A DNA stretch of 64,000 nucleotides from JAZKFT01 sp965246935 (GTDB taxonomy: Bacteria > Bacteroidota > Bacteroidia > Chitinophagales > Chitinophagaceae), in contig CBDFGC010000003.1 in NCBI GenBank assembly GCA_965246935.1, positions 62,001 through 126,000 on the forward strand, given 5' to 3'. The translations under genes were made by a program, and so were the position numbers. Positions 1 through 9,300 of the stretch are shown one piece after another; within the stretch, counting starts at the first letter, position 1; every line of letters begins with the position of its first letter. The notes below the pieces were generated by a model, which was not told the origin of the DNA, made no database searches, and saw only the letters and a program-made list of their open reading frames with translations.

Positions 1-456
1 TTTGAAATGCCGGGAGAACAAGTCATTAACAGTGTTATCACTAATCTTTTGACTGCTTATTTTGCTACATTTTTAACCGAGAAGGAATACAGAATTTGTA
101 GCAATGTGGTAAAGGTTGCTATACCCGGAGGAGGCAGGTATTATTATCCGGATTGGTTTATTACAAAGGAGCTGCTGGCTGAAAACAACCGTTATATTCA
201 GTATGAGCCCGAACTAATTATTGAAGTAATTTCTAAAACTTCTCGCATTCATGATACGGTAAATAAATACCTGGACTATATTAAAATTCCTTCGCTAAAA
301 TACTATCTTATCATTGATCCCGACAGGACATTTATTACTGTTTATTCAAAAGACAAAAATGGTCAATGGGAAGCAGAAGCATATAGCAACCGGGAAGAAA
401 CCATCCAATTACCGCTGCTTGGGCTTGAATTGCCTCTGTTAAAGATTTACAGATAG
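1..456 (+). CDS. Uma2-family (DUF820) putative endonuclease, 5' truncated by window edge
   Basis: The reading frame is open from base 1. The first in-frame Met at base 7 aligns with an internal Met (FEMPGE) of the next gene, so the true start lies upstream of the window. The family has a PD-(D/E)xK nuclease fold. Visible hallmarks are YYPD, then EVISKTSR followed by DTVNKYLDY, the usual catalytic Asp and Glu regions. It ends 20 bp before a paralogue that is very similar over the shared length. Fold assignment is good; the biological role of Uma2 proteins is poorly known. Confidence 0.85.
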   Translation, partial: FEMPGEQVINSVITNLLTAYFATFLTEKEYRICSNVVKVAIPGGGRYYYPDWFITKELLAENNRYIQYEPELIIEVISKTSRIHDTVNKYLDYIKIPSLKYYLIIDPDRTFITVYSKDKNGQWEAEAYSNREETIQLPLLGLELPLLKIYR

Positions 457-476
457 TGTTTTAAAAATAAAATGCC

Positions 477-1028
477 ATGACAGCCATTCCGGAAAAGCAG
501 ATGACGTTGGAGGAGTATATTCAATTTGAAACTACCTCCGAATTACGCCACGAATACATCAGCGGACAACTATTTGAAATGCCGGGAGAGAAAAAACTTA
601 ATAATAAAATTGCAGCTTTTCTTTCGGCTTACCTATTAACGCTGTTGGAAGATAAAGGGTATATCGTTTATAACCACGACGTTAAAGTGGCTATTCCAAA
701 TGAAGATAAATACTATTATCCTGACTTGGTAGTTACGAATGAGCCTGAAGATAATGGTAGTGAGTACGTCGTTTATAAACCGGAACTTCTTGTTGAAATA
801 ATTTCCAAAACTTCCCGTACCCATGACACAGTTGATAAATATATTGAGTACATCAAAATTCCATCGTTAAAGTATTATCTCATTATTGACCCTGTGAGGA
901 CTTATATAACTGTGCATTCCAGGGATGAAGAGGGACAATGGGAAGCTGAGGCTTATAGCAACAGCGAAGAAATAATACCGCTGCCATTAATTGGACTTGA
1001 ACTGCCGTTGAGAAAAATTTTCAGATAA
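477..1028 (+). CDS. Uma2-family (DUF820) putative endonuclease
   Basis: A complete 183-residue protein of typical Uma2 length. The N-terminal MTLEEY segment is the usual family opening. YYPD (Asp about 83) and VEIISKTSR (Glu about 107) with DTVDKY (Asp 117, Lys 121) make up the PD-(D/E)xK-like core. It lies 20 bp downstream of a close paralogue and just upstream of a decayed third copy, so this is a tandem Uma2 cluster. Such families are often multicopy in Bacteroidota and Cyanobacteria; substrate and role are not known. Confidence 0.88.
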   Translation: MTAIPEKQMTLEEYIQFETTSELRHEYISGQLFEMPGEKKLNNKIAAFLSAYLLTLLEDKGYIVYNHDVKVAIPNEDKYYYPDLVVTNEPEDNGSEYVVYKPELLVEIISKTSRTHDTVDKYIEYIKIPSLKYYLIIDPVRTYITVHSRDEEGQWEAEAYSNSEEIIPLPLIGLELPLRKIFR

Positions 1029-1035
1029 GGCTATG

Positions 1036-1255
1036 ATGACAGCCTAAGGAAAATGGATAAGCATTGAAGAATACGCTAACCACCAGTTTACCTGTGAAGG
1101 AAGGCATGAATATGACAACAATTACCTGTAGAGTGTCGGACGAGATGGACATTGAGAACCTGATTGTCTCATCTATTATCTATCTACCCTTTAATACTTT
1201 GAGAAAAAAGGCTACCATGTGTATGCTCATGCTGTATGTATCGTCATTAACAGGT
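1036..1255 (+). pseudogene. Degenerate third Uma2 copy
   Basis: The frame that starts ATG-ACA-GCC at 1036 reads MTA, a stop, then WISIEEYANH...EGRHEYDNNYL. After more stops it reads TL.YFEKKGYHVYAHAV. These match, in order, MTA...MTLEEYIQ...ELRHEYISGQL and TLLEDKGYIVYNHDV of the intact gene just upstream. At least four in-frame stops and loss of everything after about residue 70 mark it as a relic of tandem duplication. A 72-residue open frame in another register (1064-1282) is incidental. Confidence 0.72.
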
Positions 1256-1311
1256 CAGTACATGTCAGGAAACCTACACTAGTGTAGAGTATGCGGAGCC
1301 TACTTAGAGAA

Positions 1312-1908
1312 CTACTTTTTTAGTAAGACAGCCAATTGTTTAAAGGTTTCAAAAGGGCCTTTGTCGGCAAACATGTTTGCTACCCAGGCAGGTAAACTAC
1401 CACCGGGGTCTACTTCAAAGAAATAATCAATGGCAATATGTTTATTTGTTTCTGTTACATGCCAGCCTGTTTGTATAGCGGATATGCGTATCAGGTTTTC
1501 TTTTGCCGGACTAAGGGTTGGTTCGCTGGCACCACTTACATCCAGTTTCCCATTTGCTGAATCGTAGTTCATTTTCAGGTGATAAATGCCATCCCGGTTT
1601 TTTACCGGCCAGGGCATATTGGTTTCCAGGTAATACACAAAATCTGAAGTATTTGCTTGCTTTAAAATGTAAGCCTGTTTTGTTTTATAGATCCATCTGT
1701 CGTAAGCTTTTACATCTCTCAAAATACCCATCAACTTACTAATGGTACCTTCGAAAACGCATTGTACCCGCACACTTTTGAACTTGGTAGCGGTATCAGC
1801 AGCGGTAAAAATTTTTATCCCCTCTTGCTCCCTGGTGAGTTTCCATTTCTTTTGAGCAGTAGTGGTAAGGCTGGTGATGATGATAAGGAATAGCAAGGAG
1901 TATTTCAT
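1312..1908 (-). CDS. Secreted START/SRPBCC-domain protein
   Basis: 198 residues with a Sec-type signal peptide (about residues 1-18, ending TTAQ). The rest resembles the START/SRPBCC lipid-binding fold: an early KLTREQEGIKIF strand, MGILRDVKAYDRWIY in the middle, ETNMPWPVKNRD, and a closing helix. Proteins of this type are periplasmic or secreted hydrophobic-ligand binders of unknown ligand in Bacteroidota. It is co-directional with the PQQ dehydrogenase but separated by about 460 bp, so a common operon is doubtful. A second, decayed copy of its central segment lies near 4.6 kb. Confidence 0.75.
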   Translation of the reverse strand: MKYSLLFLIIITSLTTTAQKKWKLTREQEGIKIFTAADTATKFKSVRVQCVFEGTISKLMGILRDVKAYDRWIYKTKQAYILKQANTSDFVYYLETNMPWPVKNRDGIYHLKMNYDSANGKLDVSGASEPTLSPAKENLIRISAIQTGWHVTETNKHIAIDYFFEVDPGGSLPAWVANMFADKGPFETFKQLAVLLKK

Positions 1909-2367
1909 GCGGTTCTAAAATAAGAATTCTTTTCATTAGGAATCACTATCCCGCAGCCATTGCTGGTATTCTTTACCGGCAATGAATACATATTACAAAT
2001 AGCAGGCACACTAAAACGTTGTACGATGTTGATGCGCAATACCCATATCGGCGGGTGAAAGAAATATAAAACACAAACCAGGTTGTAAGGACATTTTTGT
2101 GCTATTTTCAAATTCGACCCTATTATCATTTCCGAAAAGAAGAGATAGATAACAATTCAATACAATAATTATTCGCCTGTTGTCCGGCGTTTATTTAATC
2201 TCAGGCTATCCCTTACTACCCGGCTGAACTCCGGATAACCCTATGCGGATAGATACAGCTAAATTGAAATTGTATAATAATCAGCAGGTACTGTGTATGC
2301 TACTTTATGATTTTTTGATAATATATGATTCAAAGCTTTCACAACATACCATTTTATTTCTCAAATA
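1909..2367. other. Intergenic, no gene seen
   Basis: About 460 bp between the START gene and the PQQ dehydrogenase, both on the minus strand. It is AT-rich with only short incidental open frames. It should hold the START gene promoter and the PQQ gene terminator, but no convincing motif was identified. Confidence 0.5.
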
Positions 2368-4515
2368 TTACCTATTAGCTGGCAAAGCAAAAGCAACATA
2401 AGAATCCCCGGATGGTTTTCCCAGCTTACCACCGCCGCAGGCGATCACTAAAAACTGTTTGCCATTTACCGCATATACGGATGGTGTAGCATAGCCGCAG
2501 GCAGGTAAGTCAGTCTCCCATAATAGTTTCCCCGTACGTTTATTAAATGCCCGCATTTTTGCATCGCTTGTTGCTGCAATAAATAAAATGCCACCTGCCG
2601 TTACTACAGGTCCCCCATAATTTTCTGTACCTGTATGTATACCTTTTGCTTGTAGTTCAGGATAATCCCCCAAGGTATCTTTCCAAACCAGCTTGCCGGT
2701 GTTTAGATTGATGGCATTTAAAGTGCCCCAGGGCGGAGCCACAGCAGGGTAATGTTCTTTGGTTAAAAACTTATTGTATCCGGTAGCGGAATAGGGTAGG
2801 TTCAGCCATTCGTTCTGTGGTCTTAGCGGCCCGCTGTATTTTGTTGATTGTTCTTTTTTATTATCAAGAATAAAAGAGGCAATGGCTTTCTTTTCGGCTG
2901 CTGCCAATTGCTTAAATGCAGGCATCATACGTCTTCCGGACGATAGCAATTCTAAAAACTGATTTTCATTATACTTTTTATTTACATCTGTCAACGATGG
3001 ATAGTTACCAGCGCCCTGCCTGTTTGCGCCGTGGCAGCCCATGCAGGTATTGGTATATAAACGCCTGCCGGCAGCCAGGTTCGTTTCAGTGGGTAACGCT
3101 TCGTTTTTTACAGCTACCATGGTTAATACCCAGGGTATTTCATTGGCATTTATATAGAGGATACCAGTTGTAGGATCATACCCCGGGCCACCCCATTCCG
3201 CACCACCATCCGTACCCGGAAAAATAACGGTACCTGCTTTGGAGGGAGGGTTAAATATATTGCCTGTTTTATAAACTGCCAGCTTGTTTTTTATATCCTG
3301 ATAAGAAGAATCAGGCACTATACGGTTGAGATCTTTTTCATACAAAACCTGCCTGGCAAAGGGCACCGGAAAACTGGGGTAGGGTTGCGTAGGCACTGTT
3401 TTTTCTCCTATCAATTCGCTGCTTTGGGGTACCGGCGTTTCAACCACCGGGTAAACAGGCTGGCCCGTCTTCCGGTCAAGCAGAAAAATGAAGCCCGTTT
3501 TGGTGGGTTGGGCAACTGCCTCTACTTGTTTTCCGTCTTTTGTTACGGTAACCAGCACAGGTGCGGTGGGTGGATCACGGTCCCAGATATCATGATGCAC
3601 CGTTTGATAGTGCCATATTCTTTTACCGGTAGCCGCATCCAGTGCCAGTACACAATTGGCATATAAATTAGCGCCGGTCCTCTTGCCGCCATAAAAATCA
3701 TAAGAAGCAGAACCTACCGGACAAAACACAATACCTTTTTCCACATCCATACTAAAACCCGCCCAGGGGTTGGCGCCGCCAATATGCTGATAGGCTTCCT
3801 TATTATCCCATGTTTCGTAACCTGGTTCTCCGGGGTAGGGTATGGTATGAAATATCCAGCGCAATTTACCGGTGTGCACATCATACGCCCTTATATGGCC
3901 CGGTGCTGCAGCGGCCTCCTCTGCCACCCTTGTACCAACAATAATTACATCCTGATAAATGATGCCCGGTGTATTCAATACAACGTACAGGTCTTTTGCA
4001 TCACGGCCAAGATCATTATGCAAATCAATTTTTCCATGCTCCCCAAATGAATCAATTGGTTTACCGGTTTTTGCATCCACACAATGTAGCATGGCACCAG
4101 TTCCATAAAAGATGCGCTGGTCATCTTTGCTTCCTTTATAATACGTAACGCCACGGCAGGCATTGATACCGGTTTTTCCTGCATCATAGTTTTCATTGAA
4201 CGTCCATATTTCCCGGCCTGTAGCGGCATCAATAGCAAACAGCTTCAGCCTGGGCGAAACGCCATATAAGATGCCATTTACAATGATAGAGTTTACCTGT
4301 ATCTGGGATCCCTTATCCATATCATGCGTATGGTATTCCCATGCTACCTGCAACTGACTAACATTGGCCGTATCTATTTGTGTTAAAGAAGAATAATGAT
4401 TGTTCTCTTTATTACCACCATACACTTCCCAACCGGTGTAATCTTTTCCCGCATCCGGCCTGCAGGAAGCGGCAATCAAAATACCTATAATACCTGTAAG
4501 CCGGGAAATTTTCAT
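2368..4515 (-). CDS. PQQ-dependent dehydrogenase (quinoprotein) with inserted cytochrome c domain
   Basis: A 715-residue lipoprotein (lipobox ending AASC, Cys18) of the quinoprotein glucose/alcohol dehydrogenase beta-propeller family. The propeller covers about residues 27-475 and resumes at about 585-715, with repeated W-motif blades (AATGREIW, VHTGKLRW, AATGKRIW, RTGKLLWE). A cytochrome c domain is inserted at about 478-560: CMGCH at 491-495 and a likely Met ligand in RRMMPAF. It would oxidise a sugar or alcohol in the periplasm and pass electrons through haem to the respiratory chain. The substrate cannot be read from sequence. No pqq biosynthesis genes are in the window, so the cofactor may be scavenged or made elsewhere. 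Confidence 0.88.
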   Translation of the reverse strand: MKISRLTGIIGILIAASCRPDAGKDYTGWEVYGGNKENNHYSSLTQIDTANVSQLQVAWEYHTHDMDKGSQIQVNSIIVNGILYGVSPRLKLFAIDAATGREIWTFNENYDAGKTGINACRGVTYYKGSKDDQRIFYGTGAMLHCVDAKTGKPIDSFGEHGKIDLHNDLGRDAKDLYVVLNTPGIIYQDVIIVGTRVAEEAAAAPGHIRAYDVHTGKLRWIFHTIPYPGEPGYETWDNKEAYQHIGGANPWAGFSMDVEKGIVFCPVGSASYDFYGGKRTGANLYANCVLALDAATGKRIWHYQTVHHDIWDRDPPTAPVLVTVTKDGKQVEAVAQPTKTGFIFLLDRKTGQPVYPVVETPVPQSSELIGEKTVPTQPYPSFPVPFARQVLYEKDLNRIVPDSSYQDIKNKLAVYKTGNIFNPPSKAGTVIFPGTDGGAEWGGPGYDPTTGILYINANEIPWVLTMVAVKNEALPTETNLAAGRRLYTNTCMGCHGANRQGAGNYPSLTDVNKKYNENQFLELLSSGRRMMPAFKQLAAAEKKAIASFILDNKKEQSTKYSGPLRPQNEWLNLPYSATGYNKFLTKEHYPAVAPPWGTLNAINLNTGKLVWKDTLGDYPELQAKGIHTGTENYGGPVVTAGGILFIAATSDAKMRAFNKRTGKLLWETDLPACGYATPSVYAVNGKQFLVIACGGGKLGKPSGDSYVAFALPANR

Positions 4516-4599
4516 ACCGAAAATATAGTTTGACCGATTCGTAAATTATTAAACCGGCAAGGTAAAATTGTTACATTCATCTTGCTGGTGAAATATAAA

Positions 4600-4680
4600 A
4601 TTATTGGCGCAGGTTTTTACATCTCTCAAAATGCCAATCAGTTTGCTAATGGTGCCTACGCACATTATACCTGCACATCT
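4600..4680 (-). pseudogene. Relic of a second START-domain gene
   Basis: About 80 bp align closely with the START-domain gene at 1.3-1.9 kb. On the minus strand it encodes VGTISKLIGILRDVK against EGTISKLMGILRDVK in the intact gene, and the DNA match continues for a short way on both sides with a small gap. There is no start, no stop and no remaining domain. It lies between the PQQ gene and the RAYT, next to a REP sequence, so the fragment may have been left by a duplication or rearrangement. Confidence 0.6.
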
Positions 4681-4684
4681 ATAT

Positions 4685-4727
4685 GCAGGCGCATGACTCT
4701 GTCCTGTGTCTATTCGTTATTTTTCTT
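4685..4727 (+). repeat. REP element, 3' flank of RAYT
   Basis: A single copy of the REP unit found upstream of the RAYT: GCAGGCGCA, a GACTC(T/C)GTCCTGTG palindromic core and a TTATTTTTC tail. It is diverged from the 5.4-5.8 kb copies (Cs replaced by Ts). The transposase gene therefore has REPs on both sides. Confidence 0.65.
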
Positions 4728-4747
4728 TGATAGTAGCGTTTACAGAT

Positions 4748-5302
4748 TTACTCCAGAATTATCAACGGTAAAGGGCCTCCTATTCCATTAAAATATTCAT
4801 CGGCACTCGAGTAATGCCAATGCGATGGCTCTGTAACAAAACCTGCGGTAACCGGATTATAATGCGTATAGTTTAACCGCTGCATATAAAGCAATGTTGA
4901 ATCTAAAAGGAAAGGTTGGTTCTCATGTTGCCAACATTGGAAACGATGATTACTGATACTTTGTTTGCCATACTTTTCCATCACATTCAGTATCCATTCC
5001 TTGCGGCTTTCTTTTGGGTTATTTACAATGGCGTCAATTAATTTCATAGCTATAAAGCTTTTAAAATTCCGCAGTACCTGCCCAGGTTCATTGCCTTCTT
5101 TAGCAGAACAGATTAGATGAATATGGTTAGTCATCATCACCCAGGCATGGATTTGTAAGCCTTGATGTTGTTGGCAATACCGCAAGCTATTCAGCACAAT
5201 ATTCCGGTACACATCCCTTGTAAAAAGGTCAATCCAACCCACCAATGTAGAGGTTGTAAAATACACGCCTTTGTTATCAATAAATTTATATTTTGAACTC
5301 AT
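4748..5302 (-). CDS. REP-associated tyrosine transposase (RAYT, IS200-like Y1 HUH)
   Basis: A 184-residue Y1/HUH single-strand transposase. The HUH motif is NHIHLI (about residues 57-62). The C-terminal LNYTHYNPVTAGFV segment carries the candidate catalytic Tyr, and SHWHYSS is the usual family ending. RAYTs mobilise or maintain short palindromic REP sequences rather than a standard IS. Here REPs with a GGACTCCGTCC core flank the gene on both sides, mostly as inverted pairs within 600 bp upstream. Length and motifs are intact, so the gene may be active. Confidence 0.88.
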   Translation of the reverse strand: MSSKYKFIDNKGVYFTTSTLVGWIDLFTRDVYRNIVLNSLRYCQQHQGLQIHAWVMMTNHIHLICSAKEGNEPGQVLRNFKSFIAMKLIDAIVNNPKESRKEWILNVMEKYGKQSISNHRFQCWQHENQPFLLDSTLLYMQRLNYTHYNPVTAGFVTEPSHWHYSSADEYFNGIGGPLPLIILE

Positions 5303-5390
5303 CAGTTATCATTATTACCCGCCTAAGATAATCGATTATTTTATTGAGTTACAGCTAATAAAACTATTAGCATATTAGGCGAAGGATATA

Positions 5391-5556
5391 GTAGGCGCAG
5401 GACTCCGTCCTGTGTCCTACTGTTACTTTTCATTAAAATTCGTAAAGCCATATAAGCAATTCATAAGACCGGATTCTTACAATAGAAAATCGGTTTTTTT
5501 TTTAATGCTGAGATAAGTAACGTATAGACACAGGACAGAGTCCTGCGCCTATGTTA
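5391..5556. repeat. REPIN 1 (inverted REP pair)
   Basis: A direct REP (GGCGCAGGACTCCGTCC...GTTACTTTT) at 5393-5431 is paired with its reverse complement (AAGTAACG...GGACAGAGTCCTGCGCC) at 5517-5550. The roughly 80 bp between them include an A/T-rich stretch also found in REPIN 3. Confidence 0.75.
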
Positions 5557-5561
5557 GTTAT

Positions 5562-5719
5562 GAACTCCGTCCTGTGCCCTACCATTACTTTTGATTGAAG
5601 TTCACGCAGGTATTTAGCAGTCATGAAAAATCAATCGTTCACTGTGGATATGCGGAGATGGTTGCACAACTAAGAAAAGTAACGTATAGACACAGGACGG
5701 AGTCCTGCGCCTATGTAGG
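5562..5719. repeat. REPIN 2 (inverted REP pair)
   Basis: A direct REP at 5562-5592 (GAACTCCGTCCTGTGCCC then ATTACTTTT) is paired with an inverted REP at 5677-5718 (AAGTAACG...GGACGGAGTCCTGCGCC). The spacer differs from those of the neighbouring pairs. Confidence 0.72.
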
Positions 5720-5781
5720 AAGCACTAAGATAAATACTCGCTTCATTAATAAATTCGTGTAAAAAAGCAGCACTGTTGTTT

Positions 5782-5920
5782 CAGGCGCAGGACTCCGTCC
5801 TGTGCCTAACCGTTACTTTTCATCAAAACTCATAAAGTTGTGTAAATGATTCGTAAGGACGGAGTTTTACAGTAGAAAGTAGAGTTAGAGTAGTACTGAG
5901 ATAAGTAACGGATAGAACCA
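5782..5920. repeat. REPIN 3 (inverted REP pair, right end eroded)
   Basis: A full direct REP at 5783-5820 is followed by a spacer homologous to that of REPIN 1 (both carry a TTAC-A-TAGAAA segment and end CTGAGATAAGTAACG). The distal REP stops after AAGTAACGGATAGAAC, so the inverted half is truncated. Confidence 0.68.
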
Positions 5921-5952
5921 TAGTTTCGTAAGAAAACAATTCTATTGCATGC

Positions 5953-6301
5953 CTATTTGTTAAGGTATGTCTTCGTACCACTATAAACAATCGTATCGTT
6001 ACGATTACCCCTTTTATATATAATGTATTTATACGAATCCGTTTCTTTCTTTATTGAGTCTCCAACCTCCACTACATATCTTAAATCAAAAAAATGGAAG
6101 TGTATCAATTATTCCATTAGATAATGTAATAACTAAGAATTTAGTTGTTTCTGGTACGTAAGCTTCTATAACTCTACCGTTATAAAATTGTTTTCTTTTA
6201 ACAAGATCTTCTTTAATACTAAGTCTGTAACCATTGTATACCCAAAGCAAACAAACTATCCTAACACAAAGAATTAAAAAATAAGATCGAAGCAATTTCA
6301 T
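5953..6301 (-). pseudogene. Small membrane/secreted protein gene with one frameshift
   Basis: The open frame from 6301 encodes an N-terminal hydrophobic anchor (MKLLRSYFLILCVRIVCLLW) and runs to a stop at 6086 after TLPFF. Dropping one T from a run of seven T's just before that stop opens a second frame, DLRYVVEVGDSIKKETDS..., ending at 5953. It reads as the natural continuation (total about 115 residues). The family was not recognised. The lesion is in a homopolymer, so a sequencing error is a real alternative to a pseudogene. Confidence 0.6.
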
Positions 6302-6388
6302 AGTTAATTAACTGTTGGCTAAGGTGAGCAGGGTGGAGTAAGGTACTGATGGAGTAGAAGATTCATTTACAGATATCTTAGCAACCTA

Positions 6389-9300
6389 CTACTGCACCAC
6401 TTTCACTACCCCAGCCCCGCTATAACTATGGTACTCCCCGTTATACATCGCATCGGCACTCACCGGCCCCATCTTATATTGGCCGGGGCTTACGGCCCGT
6501 ACGGCGTAATAGAATGTTTGTTTAGCCGTGCCTAAACTGGTAAAGAAATTAATGCGGTCGTCCCGAACATCGAGGGCCTGCGGCGTGGTGGCGTCTTTAA
6601 TCCAGTCCATGCCGGGGATTTCTTTGGTACGTGGATTTTCAATTTCAAAACCGGCCGGCAACAGGTCGGTGATGACAATGTTTTCAATGGGCGTACTGTA
6701 GGCATTTTCTAAGGTGATGGCTACAATTACCATGTCGTTTTGCTTAAAGCTGGTGCCGGCAACCGGCCTGCCATTACGGTCATAAAAGCGTTTACGAACT
6801 TTTAAATAATTGTCTTCTTCCTTTACGCCGGTGCCATTGCCAATTCCTTCTGCCGTCCAGTAATAATAGAGCCTGCCGCTACCGTTGGCAGAAACCTGTA
6901 CGGTACTGCCGGTTAACTGATTGGCGGTTAATTTCAAGGGCCTGCCGGTCATGGAACCAATCTCTTTGCCGTTTAGTTTTACGCTACCGGTGATGTTGCT
7001 GTTGTTAGCTCCTTTTGCTAATTTACCCATGGCGAGAAATCCGAATGCGTTTTCCTGGGTGCTGAGGTAATAGCGGTTTTTTAATTTCTCGCCTACATGT
7101 TTTGCCATGATGGGTATTTGGGCATTGTTTGGCTCCACATCTATCAGGCAGTTCAGGGCTATGGCTTCGTCCCGAAGATCGCTGTAAAAGCTACCGCCTG
7201 TAACCGGTACACTTACCTCACCGGAAAATGAATTTGGCAGCAATTGTTTAAAGCTGGTTTTATCACCGGCCAATGCGTAGGCAGCGCTCAGCATATAACG
7301 GCTATCCAGGCTTAGCAGTTGAATATTTTGCTTGTAATAATTCATGACACCGGCCTGTGGTTTATTCATCAGTGCCAGCACATACAGGCTGTACGCCACT
7401 TCTTTGGGTGCAATGGCTTTATTCAAATTGCCATTGTAATAATAGGGAATGGTTTGCCGGTTTTTAAGGCGGTTGATGGCATAGCCACTAATGGTTTGCA
7501 GCAGGCTGTTGTCTACATCAAAACCGGCCCGTTGTGCTTCGTATAAAAAGTGCATGGCATATATTGTAGCCCACCAGTTTTCCGTGCCTTCCTGGTCCCA
7601 TAGCGTAACGGCTCCGTTGTATAACTGCCGCATTTTAATTTTCTTAATCGCTTCCATTACGTTGTAGTTGGCCGATGCGGCCGAGGCTTTATGCAGGTTC
7701 ATTTGTTCGCTGAGATCGGCAAAATAAATTTGCGGAAAAGCAGAGGATACCGCCTGCTCCGTGCAGCCGTATGGATACTCAATCAAGGCCTGTAGTTGCT
7801 TACCAAATTCGAGTGCAGGTGATGCACTTACCACCAATGAATAACGGGTGGAACCGGGAAAAAAAGCATTATTTCCTAAGCTAATATTTTGCGTTGCACC
7901 ACTTTGCACAAAGCCTGCACCGCTTTGCTTGGTCAGCGATGCTGCAGGGCGAACGGTGATCTCCGTTTCATCGGTAAACTTTTCGCCCATGCCGTTGACG
8001 GTAACGGTTATTTTGGAAGGCTGTAATGCGGCACCCGCAAAAATTTTGAACATGGCCTGTGCTTCCGCATTCGGTGCCAGCGTAATATTTTGCGAAGCAC
8101 TGCCAACTACCTGTAAAGGCGCAGCAAGCGTTAATTGTGCAGTAGCTGTGCCGGTTTTTGCGGTTGTATTCGTAATGGTAACCGGTACGCTTACGGTATC
8201 ACCCGGTGTAATAAAGCGGGGCAAAGCCGTGCTTAATACAATCGGGTCGGCCACCGTCATCGTAGCATCGGAGCCACCTAATTTTTCGCCCTTTGCTGCA
8301 ACTGCCATCAGCCGTATTTCGCCGCTGAACTGTGGTATATCAAATTCAAAGTTCGTATTACCGCTGCCATCCGCTTCTTTTATTCCACTCCAGTAACTCA
8401 CTAATTTTACCCGGTTGTTGCGGATGGGATTTACCCTGCGTTCCAGGTCGTAGCCATCGCCGCCGGTGCTACTCATCTTACCACGTATTTCCGGAAATAA
8501 TAATGGGTAAATGTTGTAACTATTTACTTCCAATGCTCTTTTCTGGTAAAAGAAATCGTAGGGCTGCGGGGTTTTGTAATCACTTACCTGTAATACGCCA
8601 TTATCCACCGCAGCTAATGTAACCATAGCGCCGGGTGCCGCTTTTACCGTTACCCGCTGGTGTGTATGGCTGCGAACCGCCTTTTGTGCCGTTATCTGAA
8701 CCGCTATTTTTCGCTCCGGTTCTTCTACCATCAGGTTCTTAAAACCATTGGCTACCGTAAGCGGCATATTGCTCGCCTCATGTGGCTTAATCAGCGTAGC
8801 AGTAATGTACATATTCGGTAAATATTCACTACTTAGTTTCAACTCCATGCTTGCGGTGCGGTTGGTAGCATCTAAGTATTGATGGCTGATAACTTTGTCT
8901 GTTTCCGTAGTTACCAGCAGCCTTCCGTTGAAAGGTGTTTTGAAAAGCACCTTCGCTACATCACCGCTTTTGTAGGAGGCTTTGTCTGCTTCAATATCAA
9001 TATGGCCTTCCGTATTTACCTGGAAGGAAGCATTGCTGTTACCGCCATAAAATCCATAACTATAAAACGATTTACTTACATAATTAGCTGCACCCTGTTT
9101 GTAGATGCGGATTTCATAATCGCCGGGCCTTGTAGGGGTAAACGGAAAAGATGAATTAGTACCGCTGAGTGTAACACTGTAGCTGCCCATTTCCTTATCT
9201 TCCTTCTGGCTTTCGTACCGGAAATAATCGCCGCTACGGGTAAGCACGGTACGGTATTCATGCTTGATGATTTTTACCAATGCAACAGCACCATTCACCA

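Noticed and set aside
7848..8396. 182-residue plus-strand ORF inside the A2M gene
   Set aside because: Shadow of the A2M coding strand; no domain or start context.
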